From positions 1 to 38,240 of the forward strand of contig NZ_VBVX01000021.1 in the NCBI RefSeq assembly GCF_005981925.1: 38,240 bases of DNA, in the 5' to 3' direction. A program made the position numbers and the translations under genes. The notes under the pieces are model-generated. The model was not told where the DNA came from. It made no database searches and was given only the letters and a program-made list of their open reading frames with translations. This document shows positions 21,165-29,866 of this stretch, one piece after another. Source of the stretch: Streptomyces albidochromogenes. Its GTDB lineage: Bacteria; Actinomycetota; Actinomycetes; Streptomycetales; Streptomycetaceae. The stretch's first letter is position 1, and every line of letters starts with the position of its first letter.

Positions 21165-22409
21165 TCAGGCGGGTGGCCGCACCCGGTCCGGGTAGTGGTC
21201 CGCCACCACCCGGTCCATCGCCCCGACGCGGTCGGCCGCGACCTCCTTCGCCGAGAAGAAGACATGGCCCCGCACCTGGGGGAAGTCCTCGGCGAAGGTC
21301 AGATGGCGCGAGAGCTCGGCGGGGTCCTGCCAGGCGGCGGGCTGGGCGGGGTCGCCTGCCTTGTAGAGCGCCTCGCCGACGTACAGGTCGACGCCCGTGC
21401 CGCGCACCGTCCGGGCCCACCACGGCACCAGCTTGGCGTAGTCGGCGGCCTCGAAGCCGATGTTCCAGTACAGCTGCGGCACGATGTAGTCGATCCAGCC
21501 CTCCCGCACCCACTTGCGGGTGTCGGCGTGGAGATCGTCGTACGTCTGCACACCCGCCCGCGTCGGTGAGCCGAGCGGGTCGGTCGCGGCGTTGCGCCAC
21601 ACTCCGAAGGGGCTGATCCCGAAGCGGACCTTCTTGCCGTTCTTCCTGACCGCCCTGATCCGCTGCGCCGTCTCACTGACCAGCCGGTCGGTGTTGTCGC
21701 GCCGCCACGCGGCCCTGTCCGGGAACCCGCCGCCGTGGCGCGCGAACGCCTCGTCGTCGTCGAAGACCTGGCCGGCCACCGGGTACGGGTAGAAGTAGTC
21801 GTCCCAGTGCACGGCGTCGACGGCGTAGCGCTCAACGGCGTCGAGCATGGCGTCCTGGACGAAGCTCCTGACCTCCGGCAGCCCCGGGTTGTAGTAGAGC
21901 TTTCCGCCGTACGGCAGCACCCAGTCCGGATGGACGCGCGCCGGATGCGACTCCACCAGCCGCGAGGGGTCCGTGTGATTGGCCACGCGGTACGGGTTGA
22001 ACCACGCGTGCAGCTCCAGACCGCGCCGGTGCGCCTCCTCCACCGCCGTCCCCAGCGGGTCCCAGCCCGGGTCCCTGCCCTGTACGCCGGTGAGGTACTG
22101 CGACCAGGGCTCGTACGGCGAGGGCCACAGCGCGTCGGCGGTCGGCCGGACCTGGAAGACCACGGCGTTCAGCCTGCGCCGTACCGCCGTGTCGAGGTGG
22201 GCCAGCAGCTGGGCCTTCTGCTCGTCGGCGCTCAGCCCGGGCCTGGACGGCCAGTCGCGGTTGGCCACGCTCGCCAGCCACATCCCGCGCAGCTCGCGCT
22301 TCGCCTTCCCGCGCCGCACGGGCGAGGCCGTCGCCGCGTCCCCGGTGACCGCCAGCACGGACAGCGCTCCGGCCGCCGCCAACAACCCTCTTCGACCGAT
22401 GTGACCCAT
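21165..22409 (-). CDS. Exported GH10-like (GHL10/YddW family) hydrolase
   Basis: The 414-aa protein has an N-terminal signal with GRRGLLAAAG (a possible twin-arginine signal) and a TIM-barrel body of the glycosyl-hydrolase-like-10 (COG1649) type: ELRGMWLASV at the start, FQVRPTADALWPS, the conserved HAWFNPYR, HWDDYFYPYP, and YIVPQLYWN. Relatives are cell-wall or exopolysaccharide hydrolases; the YddW group has been linked to cleavage of denuded glycan strands. I chose ATG 22409 (GGGGCGAC upstream) over a longer frame starting at 22457. It is divergent from the CoA dehydrogenase gene with 158 nt between them. Confidence 0.85.
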   Translation of the reverse strand: MGHIGRRGLLAAAGALSVLAVTGDAATASPVRRGKAKRELRGMWLASVANRDWPSRPGLSADEQKAQLLAHLDTAVRRRLNAVVFQVRPTADALWPSPYEPWSQYLTGVQGRDPGWDPLGTAVEEAHRRGLELHAWFNPYRVANHTDPSRLVESHPARVHPDWVLPYGGKLYYNPGLPEVRSFVQDAMLDAVERYAVDAVHWDDYFYPYPVAGQVFDDDEAFARHGGGFPDRAAWRRDNTDRLVSETAQRIRAVRKNGKKVRFGISPFGVWRNAATDPLGSPTRAGVQTYDDLHADTRKWVREGWIDYIVPQLYWNIGFEAADYAKLVPWWARTVRGTGVDLYVGEALYKAGDPAQPAAWQDPAELSRHLTFAEDFPQVRGHVFFSAKEVAADRVGAMDRVVADHYPDRVRPPA

Positions 22410-22567
22410 ATGTCGCCCCTTACTAGGTGCATACGTCCCGTCGTATCCGCAGAGCATGCCCGCCCCGGCCCCTCACGCACACGTAGGTCCGGAGTAACGT
22501 CGGGGGCCGAGGCGGGCACCGGTACGGCCGGATGCCTGCCGAACTGTTGATCAGCGAAAGGCACGAT

Positions 22568-23440
22568 GTGACGGACTCCATGGCGGATGTGCAGCGCGTC
22601 GGAGTGGTGGGCTGCGGCCAGATGGGCGCGGGCATCGCCGAGGTGTGTGCCCGCAGCGGCCTCGAGGTGAAGGTCGCCGAGACCACGGGCGAGGCCCTGG
22701 AGATCGGCCGCACCCGGCTCTACAACTCCCTCTCGAAGGCCGCCGAGCGCGGCAAGATCACGGCTGAGGAGCGCGACGAGACGCTCGCCCGCCTCAGCTT
22801 CACGACCGACCTCGGCGAGTTCGCCGACCGCGACCTCGTCATCGAGGCCGTCGTCGAGAACGAGTCGATCAAGACGGAGATCTTCCAGGTCCTCGACCAG
22901 GTGGTGACCCGCCCGGACGCGATCCTCGCCTCCAACACCTCCTCGATCCCGCTGGTGAAGCTGGCCGTCGCGACCTCCCGCCCGGACCAGGTCATCGGCA
23001 TCCACTTCTTCAACCCGGCCCCGGTGCAGAAGCTCGTCGAGCTGATCCCGGCGCTGACCACCTCCGAGGAGACCATCAAGCGCGCCGAGGGCGTGGTGCA
23101 GAACGTGCTCGGCAAGCACGCGATCCGCGCCCAGGACCGCTCGGGCTTCGTGGTCAACGCGCTCCTCATCCCCTACCTCCTCTCGGCGATCCGGATGTTC
23201 GAGTCCGGCATCGCGAGCCGCGAGGACATCGACAACGGCATGGAGATGGGCTGCGCCCACCCGATGGGCCCGCTCAAGCTCGCGGACCTGATCGGCCTGG
23301 ACACGGTCGCCTCGGTCGCCGACTCGATGTACGACGAGTACAAGGAGCCGCTGTACGCCGCTCCCCCGCTGCTCCAGCGGATGGTGGACGCGGGCCGGCT
23401 GGGACGCAAGACGGGATCCGGTTTCTACCCGTACTCCTGA
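22568..23440 (+). CDS. 3-hydroxybutyryl-CoA dehydrogenase
   Basis: This 290-aa NAD(P)-dependent dehydrogenase interconverts acetoacetyl-CoA and 3-hydroxybutyryl-CoA. It has the Rossmann motif GCGQMGAG (15-22), the substrate serine in SNTSS (about 122-126), the catalytic His146 in HFFNP and the partner Glu158. The C-terminal helical domain contains GFVVNALLIPYL and ends GRKTGSGFY. The start is a GTG with GAAAGG upstream; the ATG at 22580 is the alternative. In Streptomyces the enzyme can feed butyryl-CoA formation and the ethylmalonyl-CoA route; no partner genes are adjacent. Confidence 0.92.
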   Translation: MTDSMADVQRVGVVGCGQMGAGIAEVCARSGLEVKVAETTGEALEIGRTRLYNSLSKAAERGKITAEERDETLARLSFTTDLGEFADRDLVIEAVVENESIKTEIFQVLDQVVTRPDAILASNTSSIPLVKLAVATSRPDQVIGIHFFNPAPVQKLVELIPALTTSEETIKRAEGVVQNVLGKHAIRAQDRSGFVVNALLIPYLLSAIRMFESGIASREDIDNGMEMGCAHPMGPLKLADLIGLDTVASVADSMYDEYKEPLYAAPPLLQRMVDAGRLGRKTGSGFYPYS

Positions 23441-23467
23441 GCCGTACCGAGCCGCGATTCGCACGGA

Positions 23468-23501
23468 GTGTGCGGGGCGTACCCGCATATGCCCCGCACA
23501 C
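23468..23501 (+). terminator. Terminator after the CoA dehydrogenase gene
   Basis: A perfect 11-bp stem (23468-23478 with 23491-23501) with a 12-nt loop, 27 nt downstream of the dehydrogenase stop. It separates that gene from the 85-aa gene. Confidence 0.65.
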
Positions 23502-23588
23502 ACGCTCCCGCCGTGGCCACAGGGCGAGTTGGCTCTGTGGCACATGCACAGGGCCGCCGGACGGCCCTGCCGAGAGAAGGAGCGGACC

Positions 23589-23846
23589 GTGAGTATCGAC
23601 ACCGATCAGACCGTGGTCGTCGAGGAGTACGCCGAGTTACGTCGCTGCCTCGACGTGGGGCTCACCAGGATCGACGGGCAGCTGGCACTGCTGGCCCACC
23701 GGGACGACCAGGCCGACGGCGATCTGGCCGGCCTGGCCGCGCGGGTGACGGCCCTGGAGCACAACCGCTGGCCGCTGCCCACCGTTTCGGCGCTCACCTC
23801 CGCCGGAGCGCTGGCGGTGACCGTCTGGCAGGCCCTCGGCCGCTAG
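23589..23846 (+). CDS. 85-aa coiled-coil protein with C-terminal hydrophobic segment
   Basis: I do not recognise a named family. The GTG start has GAGAAGGAG upstream. Residues 10-58 form a heptad-like region (VEEYAELRRCLDVGLTRIDG, then LALLAHR and LAGLAARVTALEHN), followed by a Pro break and a hydrophobic tail (VSALTSAGALAVTVWQAL) that could be a transmembrane helix. The layout of a short coiled coil plus tail anchor resembles phage XhlA-type holin partners, but similar small proteins occur in Streptomyces cores without phage genes, and no phage genes are nearby. Its stop is 12 nt from the convergent Nudix gene. Confidence 0.75.
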   Translation: MSIDTDQTVVVEEYAELRRCLDVGLTRIDGQLALLAHRDDQADGDLAGLAARVTALEHNRWPLPTVSALTSAGALAVTVWQALGR

Positions 23847-23858
23847 GGACGCGCGCCG

Positions 23859-24389
23859 CTAGCCGAGGCGCATGTGATGCAGCATCAGCAGCCCGGCCGC
23901 CATGTTGGCGGCCGGGACCTCGCCCCGGGCCACCATGTCGGGGACCAGTTTCAGCGGAACCCATTCGCGCCGTGAGGACTCGAAGTCGTCCTTGGGATGT
24001 CCGGTGTACGTCGCCTCGTCCGCCCAGTAGAGGTGGTGCCGGGCGTCGGTGAGGCCGTTGGACGGCTCGACGGTGAGGAGGTGGCGCAGCGGCCCGGGCC
24101 GCCAGCCGGTCTCCTCCTCCATCTCGCGGGCCGCCGCGGTCGCGACGTCCTCGCCGTCCTCGACGACTCCCGCGGCCAGCTCCCAGCCCCAGCTGTCTGT
24201 GATGAAGCGGTGCCTCCAGAGCATCAGCACCTCGTTGGCCTCGTTGACGACCGTGGCCACGGCCACCGGGCGCAGCCGTATGACGAAGTGGTCGAGGTGC
24301 CGGCCGTCGGGGAGTTCGACATCCGCGAGGTTGATCCGGAACCAGCGATTCTTGTACACAGTCTGTTCGCTTAAGTTCGTCCACTGCAC
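23859..24389 (-). CDS. Nudix hydrolase
   Basis: The 176-aa protein contains a complete Nudix box at 74-96 (G-x5-E-x7-REMEEETGW), which binds the metal and hydrolyses a nucleoside diphosphate linked to another group. The overall layout resembles the ADP-ribose pyrophosphatase subgroup (an N-terminal beta-strand region with VYKNRWFRI, then VIRLRPVAVA), but the substrate is not proven. I chose GTG 24389, which has GGAAGG upstream; a TTG at 24410 would add seven residues. It lies 51 nt downstream of the NsdA-like regulator gene on the same strand. Confidence 0.88.
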   Translation of the reverse strand: MQWTNLSEQTVYKNRWFRINLADVELPDGRHLDHFVIRLRPVAVATVVNEANEVLMLWRHRFITDSWGWELAAGVVEDGEDVATAAAREMEEETGWRPGPLRHLLTVEPSNGLTDARHHLYWADEATYTGHPKDDFESSRREWVPLKLVPDMVARGEVPAANMAAGLLMLHHMRLG

Positions 24390-24440
24390 TGTTCTGCCAC
24401 CTTCCGACAAGTAGATGGCAACATCGCAGCAGGAGGACGG

Positions 24441-25781
24441 TCAGAGGGGAACGCGCAGCGCCCCGTCGATCAGTTCGGCCGCCTCTTCCGCACCAGGGCA
24501 CCCGCTCCCCACCAGATGCTCGCGCACCGCCCGCAACCGGTCGCGCAACCGCTGCGACTCCATCCCCTGGGCGCGCTGCGCCATCTCCGTGGCGAACTCC
24601 ACCGCCCGGTCGGCCTTGCCCTGCCGCAGCTCGATGTGGGTGAGCATCGCGAGCCGGTGCACCCGGCCCCGGTCGTGCGCCGGCGTGCCGACCGCCGCGT
24701 CCGCGTGCTCGCGGGCCGCCGGGAGGTCGCCCAGGCTGAGCAGCGCCTCGGCCACCTGCACGTTCACCAGGCCCGGCTGGACGTAGCCCGTCTCGTCCGG
24801 TTCGCTGCCCGGTCTGATGGACTCCGCCTCGGACTCCGCACGCCGGATGCAGCACAGGGCGTTCTTGCTGTCGCCGAGGTGCGCGTACGCCTTGGCCTGC
24901 ATCGCGTGCAGGTCGGCGGCGAGCGCCGGGGTGATCTGGCTGCCCGCCGTGCGCAGGGCCGCCTCCGCGAAGGCCACGGCCTGCCGGTACTCGGCCATGA
25001 ACAGCGACTGGTTGACGAGCAGCGCGATGATGTACGCGCCCAGCCCCCGGTCGCCGCTGGCCTTCGCGAGCCGCAGGGCCTGGTGGAAGTACCGCTGGGC
25101 GAGGCCCTGGGCGTCCGAGTCGTACGCGCAGATCCCCGCCACCGCCACCAGGCCGCCCGTCGCGCGGTGCAGGTGGCGGCCCATCGCGTTGGAGTAACTG
25201 CCGCGCAGCAGCGGGGCGGTCTCGGCGTTGAGGAAGCCCACGACGCGGGCCCGGGTGGCCACGCCCCCGGCCTTGCGGTACATCAGCTCGTAGTGCGCCC
25301 GGGCGGCCCGCAGCATCTGTATGTCCGCGACGCTGACGCGCGTCTGGCCCTTGCGGGAGACGTCGGCGTCCTCCGGCGGGTTCTCCCACTCCCACACGGG
25401 CATCACCGCAGGCGTCCCGGTGACCGCCGGGGCGCCGAGGATGTGCGGCCGCTGCTGCTCGTCCGAGCGCCACAGCGCGGTCGCCCGCTCCACGAAGCCG
25501 GTCAGCGGGGAGCCGTGCGGCATCGCCGCCTCGCCCGGCACGCCGAACCCGATGTCGTCCAGTGTTATCGGCCGGTGCAGCCGGGCCGCGAGGACCTCGC
25601 AGATCAGGTCGGGCACCTGGCCGCGCGGGCGCTGGCCCTTCAACCAGCGCGCCACGGCGGTGTGTTCGTACCTCAGCGCCAGACCTCGCGCACTGCCCGC
25701 CTGGTTCACATGGGCGGCGAGGCCGGCGTTGGAGATGCCCGCTTCGTCGAGCAGGGCGTCGAGCAGGGTATTCGGCTGCAT
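24441..25781 (-). CDS. NsdA-like HTH/TPR regulator
   Basis: This 446-aa protein resembles a Streptomyces-specific family of HTH-plus-tetratricopeptide regulators related to the differentiation regulator NsdA. The N-terminal 70 residues form an XRE-like domain (LDEAGISNAGLAAHVNQAG, TAVARWLKGQRPRGQVPDLI). From about residue 150 onward there are repeated helical hairpins, including ALRLAKASGDRGLGAYIIA, AVAFAEAALRTAG, LHAMQAKAYAHLGD and LSLGDLPAAREHADAAV, as in TPR domains. The family link is from memory, and I would not call it NsdA itself. GGAGAGG precedes the ATG. A 19-bp palindrome lies about 45 nt upstream. Confidence 0.8.
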   Translation of the reverse strand: MQPNTLLDALLDEAGISNAGLAAHVNQAGSARGLALRYEHTAVARWLKGQRPRGQVPDLICEVLAARLHRPITLDDIGFGVPGEAAMPHGSPLTGFVERATALWRSDEQQRPHILGAPAVTGTPAVMPVWEWENPPEDADVSRKGQTRVSVADIQMLRAARAHYELMYRKAGGVATRARVVGFLNAETAPLLRGSYSNAMGRHLHRATGGLVAVAGICAYDSDAQGLAQRYFHQALRLAKASGDRGLGAYIIALLVNQSLFMAEYRQAVAFAEAALRTAGSQITPALAADLHAMQAKAYAHLGDSKNALCCIRRAESEAESIRPGSEPDETGYVQPGLVNVQVAEALLSLGDLPAAREHADAAVGTPAHDRGRVHRLAMLTHIELRQGKADRAVEFATEMAQRAQGMESQRLRDRLRAVREHLVGSGCPGAEEAAELIDGALRVPL

Positions 25782-25793
25782 GGGCCTCTCCGG

Positions 25794-25843
25794 TGACTCG
25801 GTGGAGTCAGCGTAATGGAGCCTCGTTCACACGGGGTGTGAAC
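25794..25843. promoter_or_regulatory. Paired inverted repeats upstream of the NsdA-like gene
   Basis: GTTCACAC-N3-GTGTGAAC (25825-25843) is a perfect 8+8 palindrome, and TGACTC-N4-GAGTCA (25794-25809) a perfect 6+6. Both lie between the regulator start and its likely promoter: on the minus strand TACGCT around 25809-25814 is a possible -10, so the larger palindrome would sit over the -35 region. Odd centre and AT content suggest a dimeric operator, possibly autoregulatory. Confidence 0.5.
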
Positions 25844-25971
25844 CAAGTGCCCGCGCTCGGGCCCCGCGTGCTCTCCCGCCGTACGCCCGTGTCCGATTGA
25901 CTTCGGTTTGCCTCCCAGGAGGCGGCCGGGCCGCCGGCTCCCCCTCGTACAGTGCGGCGGCCCGATCCCGT

Positions 25972-26020
25972 TCCGTCCGCCCTGCCGGTCTGCCCGACAC
26001 TCCGCGGCAGGGCGGACGGA
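25972..26020 (-). terminator. Terminator after the SpoIIE phosphatase gene
   Basis: A perfect 16-bp inverted repeat (25972-25987 with 26005-26020) with a 17-nt loop begins 31 nt after the phosphatase stop. It insulates the phosphatase gene from the regulator gene, so the two have separate transcripts. Confidence 0.7.
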
Positions 26021-26051
26021 GCCGTACCAGTGGGTCCGGAGCGACGGCCGG

Positions 26052-27140
26052 TCACCGATGGGAGGATTCCGCGCGCGAGCGGCGCAGCCCCTGATCCCCG
26101 GGCTGCGCCGGCACGCGGCTGCGGTCGTTGCGCAGGACGAGCAGCGCGACGTCGTCGGCCGGCCGCCCGCCGGTGTGCCGCAGCAGCGCCGTGTGCACGC
26201 GCTGCACCACCACGGCCGGTGAGACCGGCGAGCCCAGCGCCGCGGCCTGGGTGAGGGCGCGCCGCAGGCAGAAGAACTCCCCGGCGGCGTTCCTCGCGTC
26301 CTCCGCCCCGTCGGTGTGCAGGACGAGCGCCTCGCCGGGCGGCAGGCGCGTGCACCGGCGGGCGGCCAGGCCGTCCGGCAGCGGGAACAGGCCGAGCGGC
26401 GGCAGCACGTCCCCGCCCGCGACCGGCTCGGCGGTCCTGAGCAGCCGGTAGGGCCACGGATGGCCGCAGTTGAGCGCCAGGACCTCGCCGTCCTCATGGA
26501 TTTCCAGCAGGAGTACGGTGACGAACTCCTCGGCCAGGGGGTGGTCCGGGTCGGTGCCGCTCACCGACGGGTGCTCGGAGCGCGCCCTCTCGCGCAGGTG
26601 GCGCCGCAGCGCCCGCTCCAGCTTCCGCATGACGCCCGCCAGTTCGGCCTCGTCGTGCGCGGCCTCCCGGAAGCTGCCGAGCAGCGCCGCCACCGCCCCG
26701 ATAGCGGCGAGCCCGTGCCCCCGTACGTCGCCGATGACCACCCGCACCCCGTGCACGGTGGCCACCGCCTCGTACAGGTCGCCGCCGACCGTCGCCCCCC
26801 GGCTCGCCGAGAGCTGCCCCGCGGCGAGCGCGAGCCCGTCCAGCCGGGGCGGCAGCGGCCGCAGCAGCACCTGCTGGGCGGCGCGCGCGATCTCGCGGGT
26901 GCGGCGCAACTCCCGCACGGGGCCCAGCCGTACACTCGTCAGCAGGTAGGCGACCAGCGCCAGGAAGGCCGCGCAGGTCACGAAGCGCGGGGCCATCCCG
27001 TCGTGCGAGTCGAACGGGCAGGCCAGCTCCCAGACGGTCGCGGCGACGAGCCAGACGGCGGGGAGCCCGAAGACCAGGGCGCGCCGCGCGTGCGGAGCGC
27101 ACCCGCGCCGCACACCCCGCCAGGTTGTTGTACGGATCAT
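26052..27140 (-). CDS. Membrane-anchored SpoIIE-type PP2C phosphatase
   Basis: The 362-aa protein has two N-terminal transmembrane helices (about 22-42 and 52-72) and a cytoplasmic SpoIIE/RsbU-type PP2C domain: GGDLYEAV and VIGDVRGHG supply metal-binding aspartates, and the C-terminal RPADDVALLVL matches the last metal motif. Such phosphatases dephosphorylate anti-anti-sigma factors and so free sigma factors; no STAS or anti-sigma gene is adjacent. There is no sensor domain apart from the membrane segment. I chose ATG 27140 near GGGGGG; a longer frame from 27254 has no good signal. Confidence 0.88.
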   Translation of the reverse strand: MIRTTTWRGVRRGCAPHARRALVFGLPAVWLVAATVWELACPFDSHDGMAPRFVTCAAFLALVAYLLTSVRLGPVRELRRTREIARAAQQVLLRPLPPRLDGLALAAGQLSASRGATVGGDLYEAVATVHGVRVVIGDVRGHGLAAIGAVAALLGSFREAAHDEAELAGVMRKLERALRRHLRERARSEHPSVSGTDPDHPLAEEFVTVLLLEIHEDGEVLALNCGHPWPYRLLRTAEPVAGGDVLPPLGLFPLPDGLAARRCTRLPPGEALVLHTDGAEDARNAAGEFFCLRRALTQAAALGSPVSPAVVVQRVHTALLRHTGGRPADDVALLVLRNDRSRVPAQPGDQGLRRSRAESSHR

Positions 27141-27270
27141 CCCGACGGCCCCCCTAGGCCCTGGCCCTGTACCACGCTGCCTGTACGACGCTGGCCCTCG
27201 TCGGCCGGAATGATTGTGTCGACCGTCCGTCCTGTTTGCGTACCTCGCCCCCACTTCTCACCCGAATGAG

Positions 27271-27306
27271 TGAGGGGCGTGTCCGTGACTCCGGACACGC
27301 CCCTCA
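27271..27306 (-). terminator. Terminator of the pheS-pheT operon
   Basis: A perfect 15-bp stem (27271-27285 with 27292-27306) with a 6-nt loop begins 31 nt after the pheT stop. No U-tract follows, as usual here. Confidence 0.8.
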
Positions 27307-27337
27307 GTACTACCGCTCCTGCCGCTTCACCGGAGCG

Positions 27338-29866
27338 TCACGCCCCGCGCAGCACCGCGCCCGTGCGCTCGCCCGCGAGCGCCACGGCGGCGTCGCGGGC
27401 GGCCGTGGCCTCCTCGACGGTCAGCGTGCGGTCGGCGGCGCGGAACCGCAGCGCGTAGGCGAGCGACTTCTTGCCCTCGCCGAGCTGCTCGCCCGTGAAC
27501 ACGTCGAACAGCCGCAGCGATTCGAGGAGTTCACCGGCGCCCTCCCGCAGCGCCGCCTCGACGTCCGCCGAGGCGACGTCGGCGGAAACGACGAGCGCGA
27601 CGTCCTGGGTCGCCACCGGGAAGGTGGAGATCCGCGGGGCCCGCAGGGCGCCGGCGCCCGCCTGCTCCAGGACGTCGATCTCGACCTCCATGGCGCAGGT
27701 GCGCTCCGGCAGGTGCAGGGCCTTGATGACGCGCGGGTGCAGCTCACCGGCGTGCCCGGCGAGGGTCTCCTCGCCGTTCACCGTGACGTACAGCGCGGCG
27801 CAGCGGCCGGGGTGCCACGGCGCGTGCCGGTCGCCCCGGACGACGAGCTCGGCGCCGGCCTCGCGGGCGAGCGCACGGGCCGCCTCGATCGCGTCCGCCC
27901 AGGTGCCCGGGCGGCCCTTGCCCCACCAGCCGGTCTGCTCGCGGGCGCCCGCGAGTACGACGGCGGCGCGGCGCGGCTGGCGCGGCAGAGTGGCGTCGAG
28001 ACCGGCGATCTCCTCGTCGGTCGGACGCCGGTCGACAGGCAGCCGCACGGCCTGGTGCTCGTCACCGGTCGGCCTGAAGACCAGCCCGGTCTCGAAGAGC
28101 GCCAGGTCGTGCGAGCCGCGGCCGTCGTTGCGGCGCAGCGCGCCGAGGAGGCCGGGCAGCAGCGTGGTGCGCAGCGCCGGCTCCTCGTCGGAGATCGGGT
28201 TGACCAGCTTGACCGTACGGCGGCGGGCGTCGTCGGCGTCCAGGCCCAGCTGGTCGAGGACGGCGTCGCCGATGAACGGGTAGTTCAGCGCCTCGACGTA
28301 ACCCGCCCCGGCCAGGGCGCGCCCGACGCGGCGGTGCAGCCGCTGCCGCTCGGTGAGCCCGCGGCCCGAGGGCGGTGTCGGGAGGGTGGACGGGAGGTTC
28401 TCGTACCCCTCCAGCCGGATGACCTCTTCGGCCAGGTCGTTCGGGAAGGCCAGGTCGGGGCGCCAGGACGGCACGGTCACGACCAGCTCGTCCTGCCCGT
28501 ACACGTCGCAGCCGACCTCCTGGAGGCGGCGTACGACGGTCTCCCGGCCGTAGCCGACACCGGCCACCCGGTCGGGGTGGTCGGCCGGCATGGAGATCGT
28601 GCGGGGCGCGGAGGGCGCGATGACCTCCGTGACACCCGCCTCGGCGGTGCCGCCCGCGAGCAGCACCAGCAGGTCGACGGTCCGCTGGGCCGCCGCGGAG
28701 GCGGCCTGCGGGTCGGTGCCGCGCTCGAAGCGCTTGGACGCCTCGGAGGAGAGCTTGTGCCGGCGCGCGGTGCGGGCGACGGAGAGCGCGTCGAAGTGCG
28801 CCGCCTCGATGACGACCTCGGTGGTGCCCCTGACCGCACCTGTCTCCGGGTCGGTCACGGAGTCCGCGATCTCGGTGTTGGCGCCGCCCATGACGCCCGC
28901 GAGCCCGATCGGGCCGCGGTTGTCGGTGATCACCAGGTCCTCGGCGTCCAGGACCCGCTTGGTGCCGTCGAGCGTCGTGAACTTCTCGCCCTGCTCGGCG
29001 CGGCGCACACCGATCGGCCCGTCGACGCGGGACCGGTCGTACGCGTGCAGCGGCTGACCGAGCTCCAGCATCACGTAGTTGGTGACGTCGACGGCGAGGG
29101 AGATCGGACGCATCCCGGCCTTCTGCAGCCGGCGGCGCAGCCAGATCGGGGAGCGGGCCTCGGGGTCGAGCCCCACGACCGTACGCGCGGTGAAGCGGTC
29201 GCAGCCCCGGGGGTCGGCGATCTTCACGAGGTAGCCGTACGAGTTGGGCGCGGGCACGTCGAGCAGCGCCGGGTCCCGCAGCGGCAGCCCGTACGCGGTG
29301 GCGACCTCGCGGGCGACGCCGCGCATCGACAGGCAGTAGCCGCGGTCGGGTGTGACGGCGATGTCGAGGACCTCGTCGACGAGTTCGAGCAGCTCGATGG
29401 CGTCGGTGCCCACCTCGTGCTCGGGCGGCAGCACGATGATGCCGTCGCTGCCGTCGTCGCCCATGCCCAGCTCGTCGCCGGAGCAGATCATGCCGTGCGA
29501 GGTCTTGCCGTACGTCTTGCGCGCGGCGATCGCGAAGTCGCCGGGCAGGACCGCGCCGGGCAGGACCACGACGACCTTGTCGCCGACGGCGAAGTTGCGG
29601 GCGCCGCAGACGATCTCCTGCGGCTCGCCGGTGCCGTTGGCCGTGCCGACGTCGACGGTGCAGAAGCGGATCGGCTTCTTGAACTCGGTCAGCTCCTCGA
29701 TGGTGAGGACCTTGCCGACGACCAGGGGGCCCTTGAGGCCGGCGCCGAGCTGCTCGACCGTCTCGACCTCCAGGCCTGCGGACACGAGCTTGGCCTGCAC
29801 GTCACGGCCGGTCTCGGTGGCGGGGAGATCGACGTACTCCCGCAGCCAGGAAAGCGGGACCCGCAT
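27338..29866 (-). CDS. pheT: Phenylalanyl-tRNA synthetase beta chain
   Basis: PheT is the large subunit of the (alpha beta)2 enzyme that charges tRNA-Phe, with editing of mischarged tyrosine. The 842-aa protein starts with [12 protein letters not shown], has a tRNA-binding (EMAP-II-like) region around 40-150, the B3/B4 editing region (including the [10 protein letters not shown] segment), B5 and a C-terminal ferredoxin-fold anticodon-binding domain ([15 protein letters not shown] onward). ATG 29866 overlaps the pheS TGA by one base (TGATG), so the subunits are translationally coupled. Length is normal for actinobacteria. Confidence 0.97.
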   Translation of the reverse strand: MRVPLSWLREYVDLPATETGRDVQAKLVSAGLEVETVEQLGAGLKGPLVVGKVLTIEELTEFKKPIRFCTVDVGTANGTGEPQEIVCGARNFAVGDKVVVVLPGAVLPGDFAIAARKTYGKTSHGMICSGDELGMGDDGSDGIIVLPPEHEVGTDAIELLELVDEVLDIAVTPDRGYCLSMRGVAREVATAYGLPLRDPALLDVPAPNSYGYLVKIADPRGCDRFTARTVVGLDPEARSPIWLRRRLQKAGMRPISLAVDVTNYVMLELGQPLHAYDRSRVDGPIGVRRAEQGEKFTTLDGTKRVLDAEDLVITDNRGPIGLAGVMGGANTEIADSVTDPETGAVRGTTEVVIEAAHFDALSVARTARRHKLSSEASKRFERGTDPQAASAAAQRTVDLLVLLAGGTAEAGVTEVIAPSAPRTISMPADHPDRVAGVGYGRETVVRRLQEVGCDVYGQDELVVTVPSWRPDLAFPNDLAEEVIRLEGYENLPSTLPTPPSGRGLTERQRLHRRVGRALAGAGYVEALNYPFIGDAVLDQLGLDADDARRRTVKLVNPISDEEPALRTTLLPGLLGALRRNDGRGSHDLALFETGLVFRPTGDEHQAVRLPVDRRPTDEEIAGLDATLPRQPRRAAVVLAGAREQTGWWGKGRPGTWADAIEAARALAREAGAELVVRGDRHAPWHPGRCAALYVTVNGEETLAGHAGELHPRVIKALHLPERTCAMEVEIDVLEQAGAGALRAPRISTFPVATQDVALVVSADVASADVEAALREGAGELLESLRLFDVFTGEQLGEGKKSLAYALRFRAADRTLTVEEATAARDAAVALAGERTGAVLRGA

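Noticed and set aside
23589..23846. Prophage remnant around the 85-aa protein
   Set aside because: No integrase, terminase, lysin or tail gene is near, and base composition does not change.
25825..25843. PHO box upstream of the NsdA-like gene
   Set aside because: One half resembles the GTTCAC unit, but PHO boxes are direct repeats of 11 bp and this is an inverted repeat.
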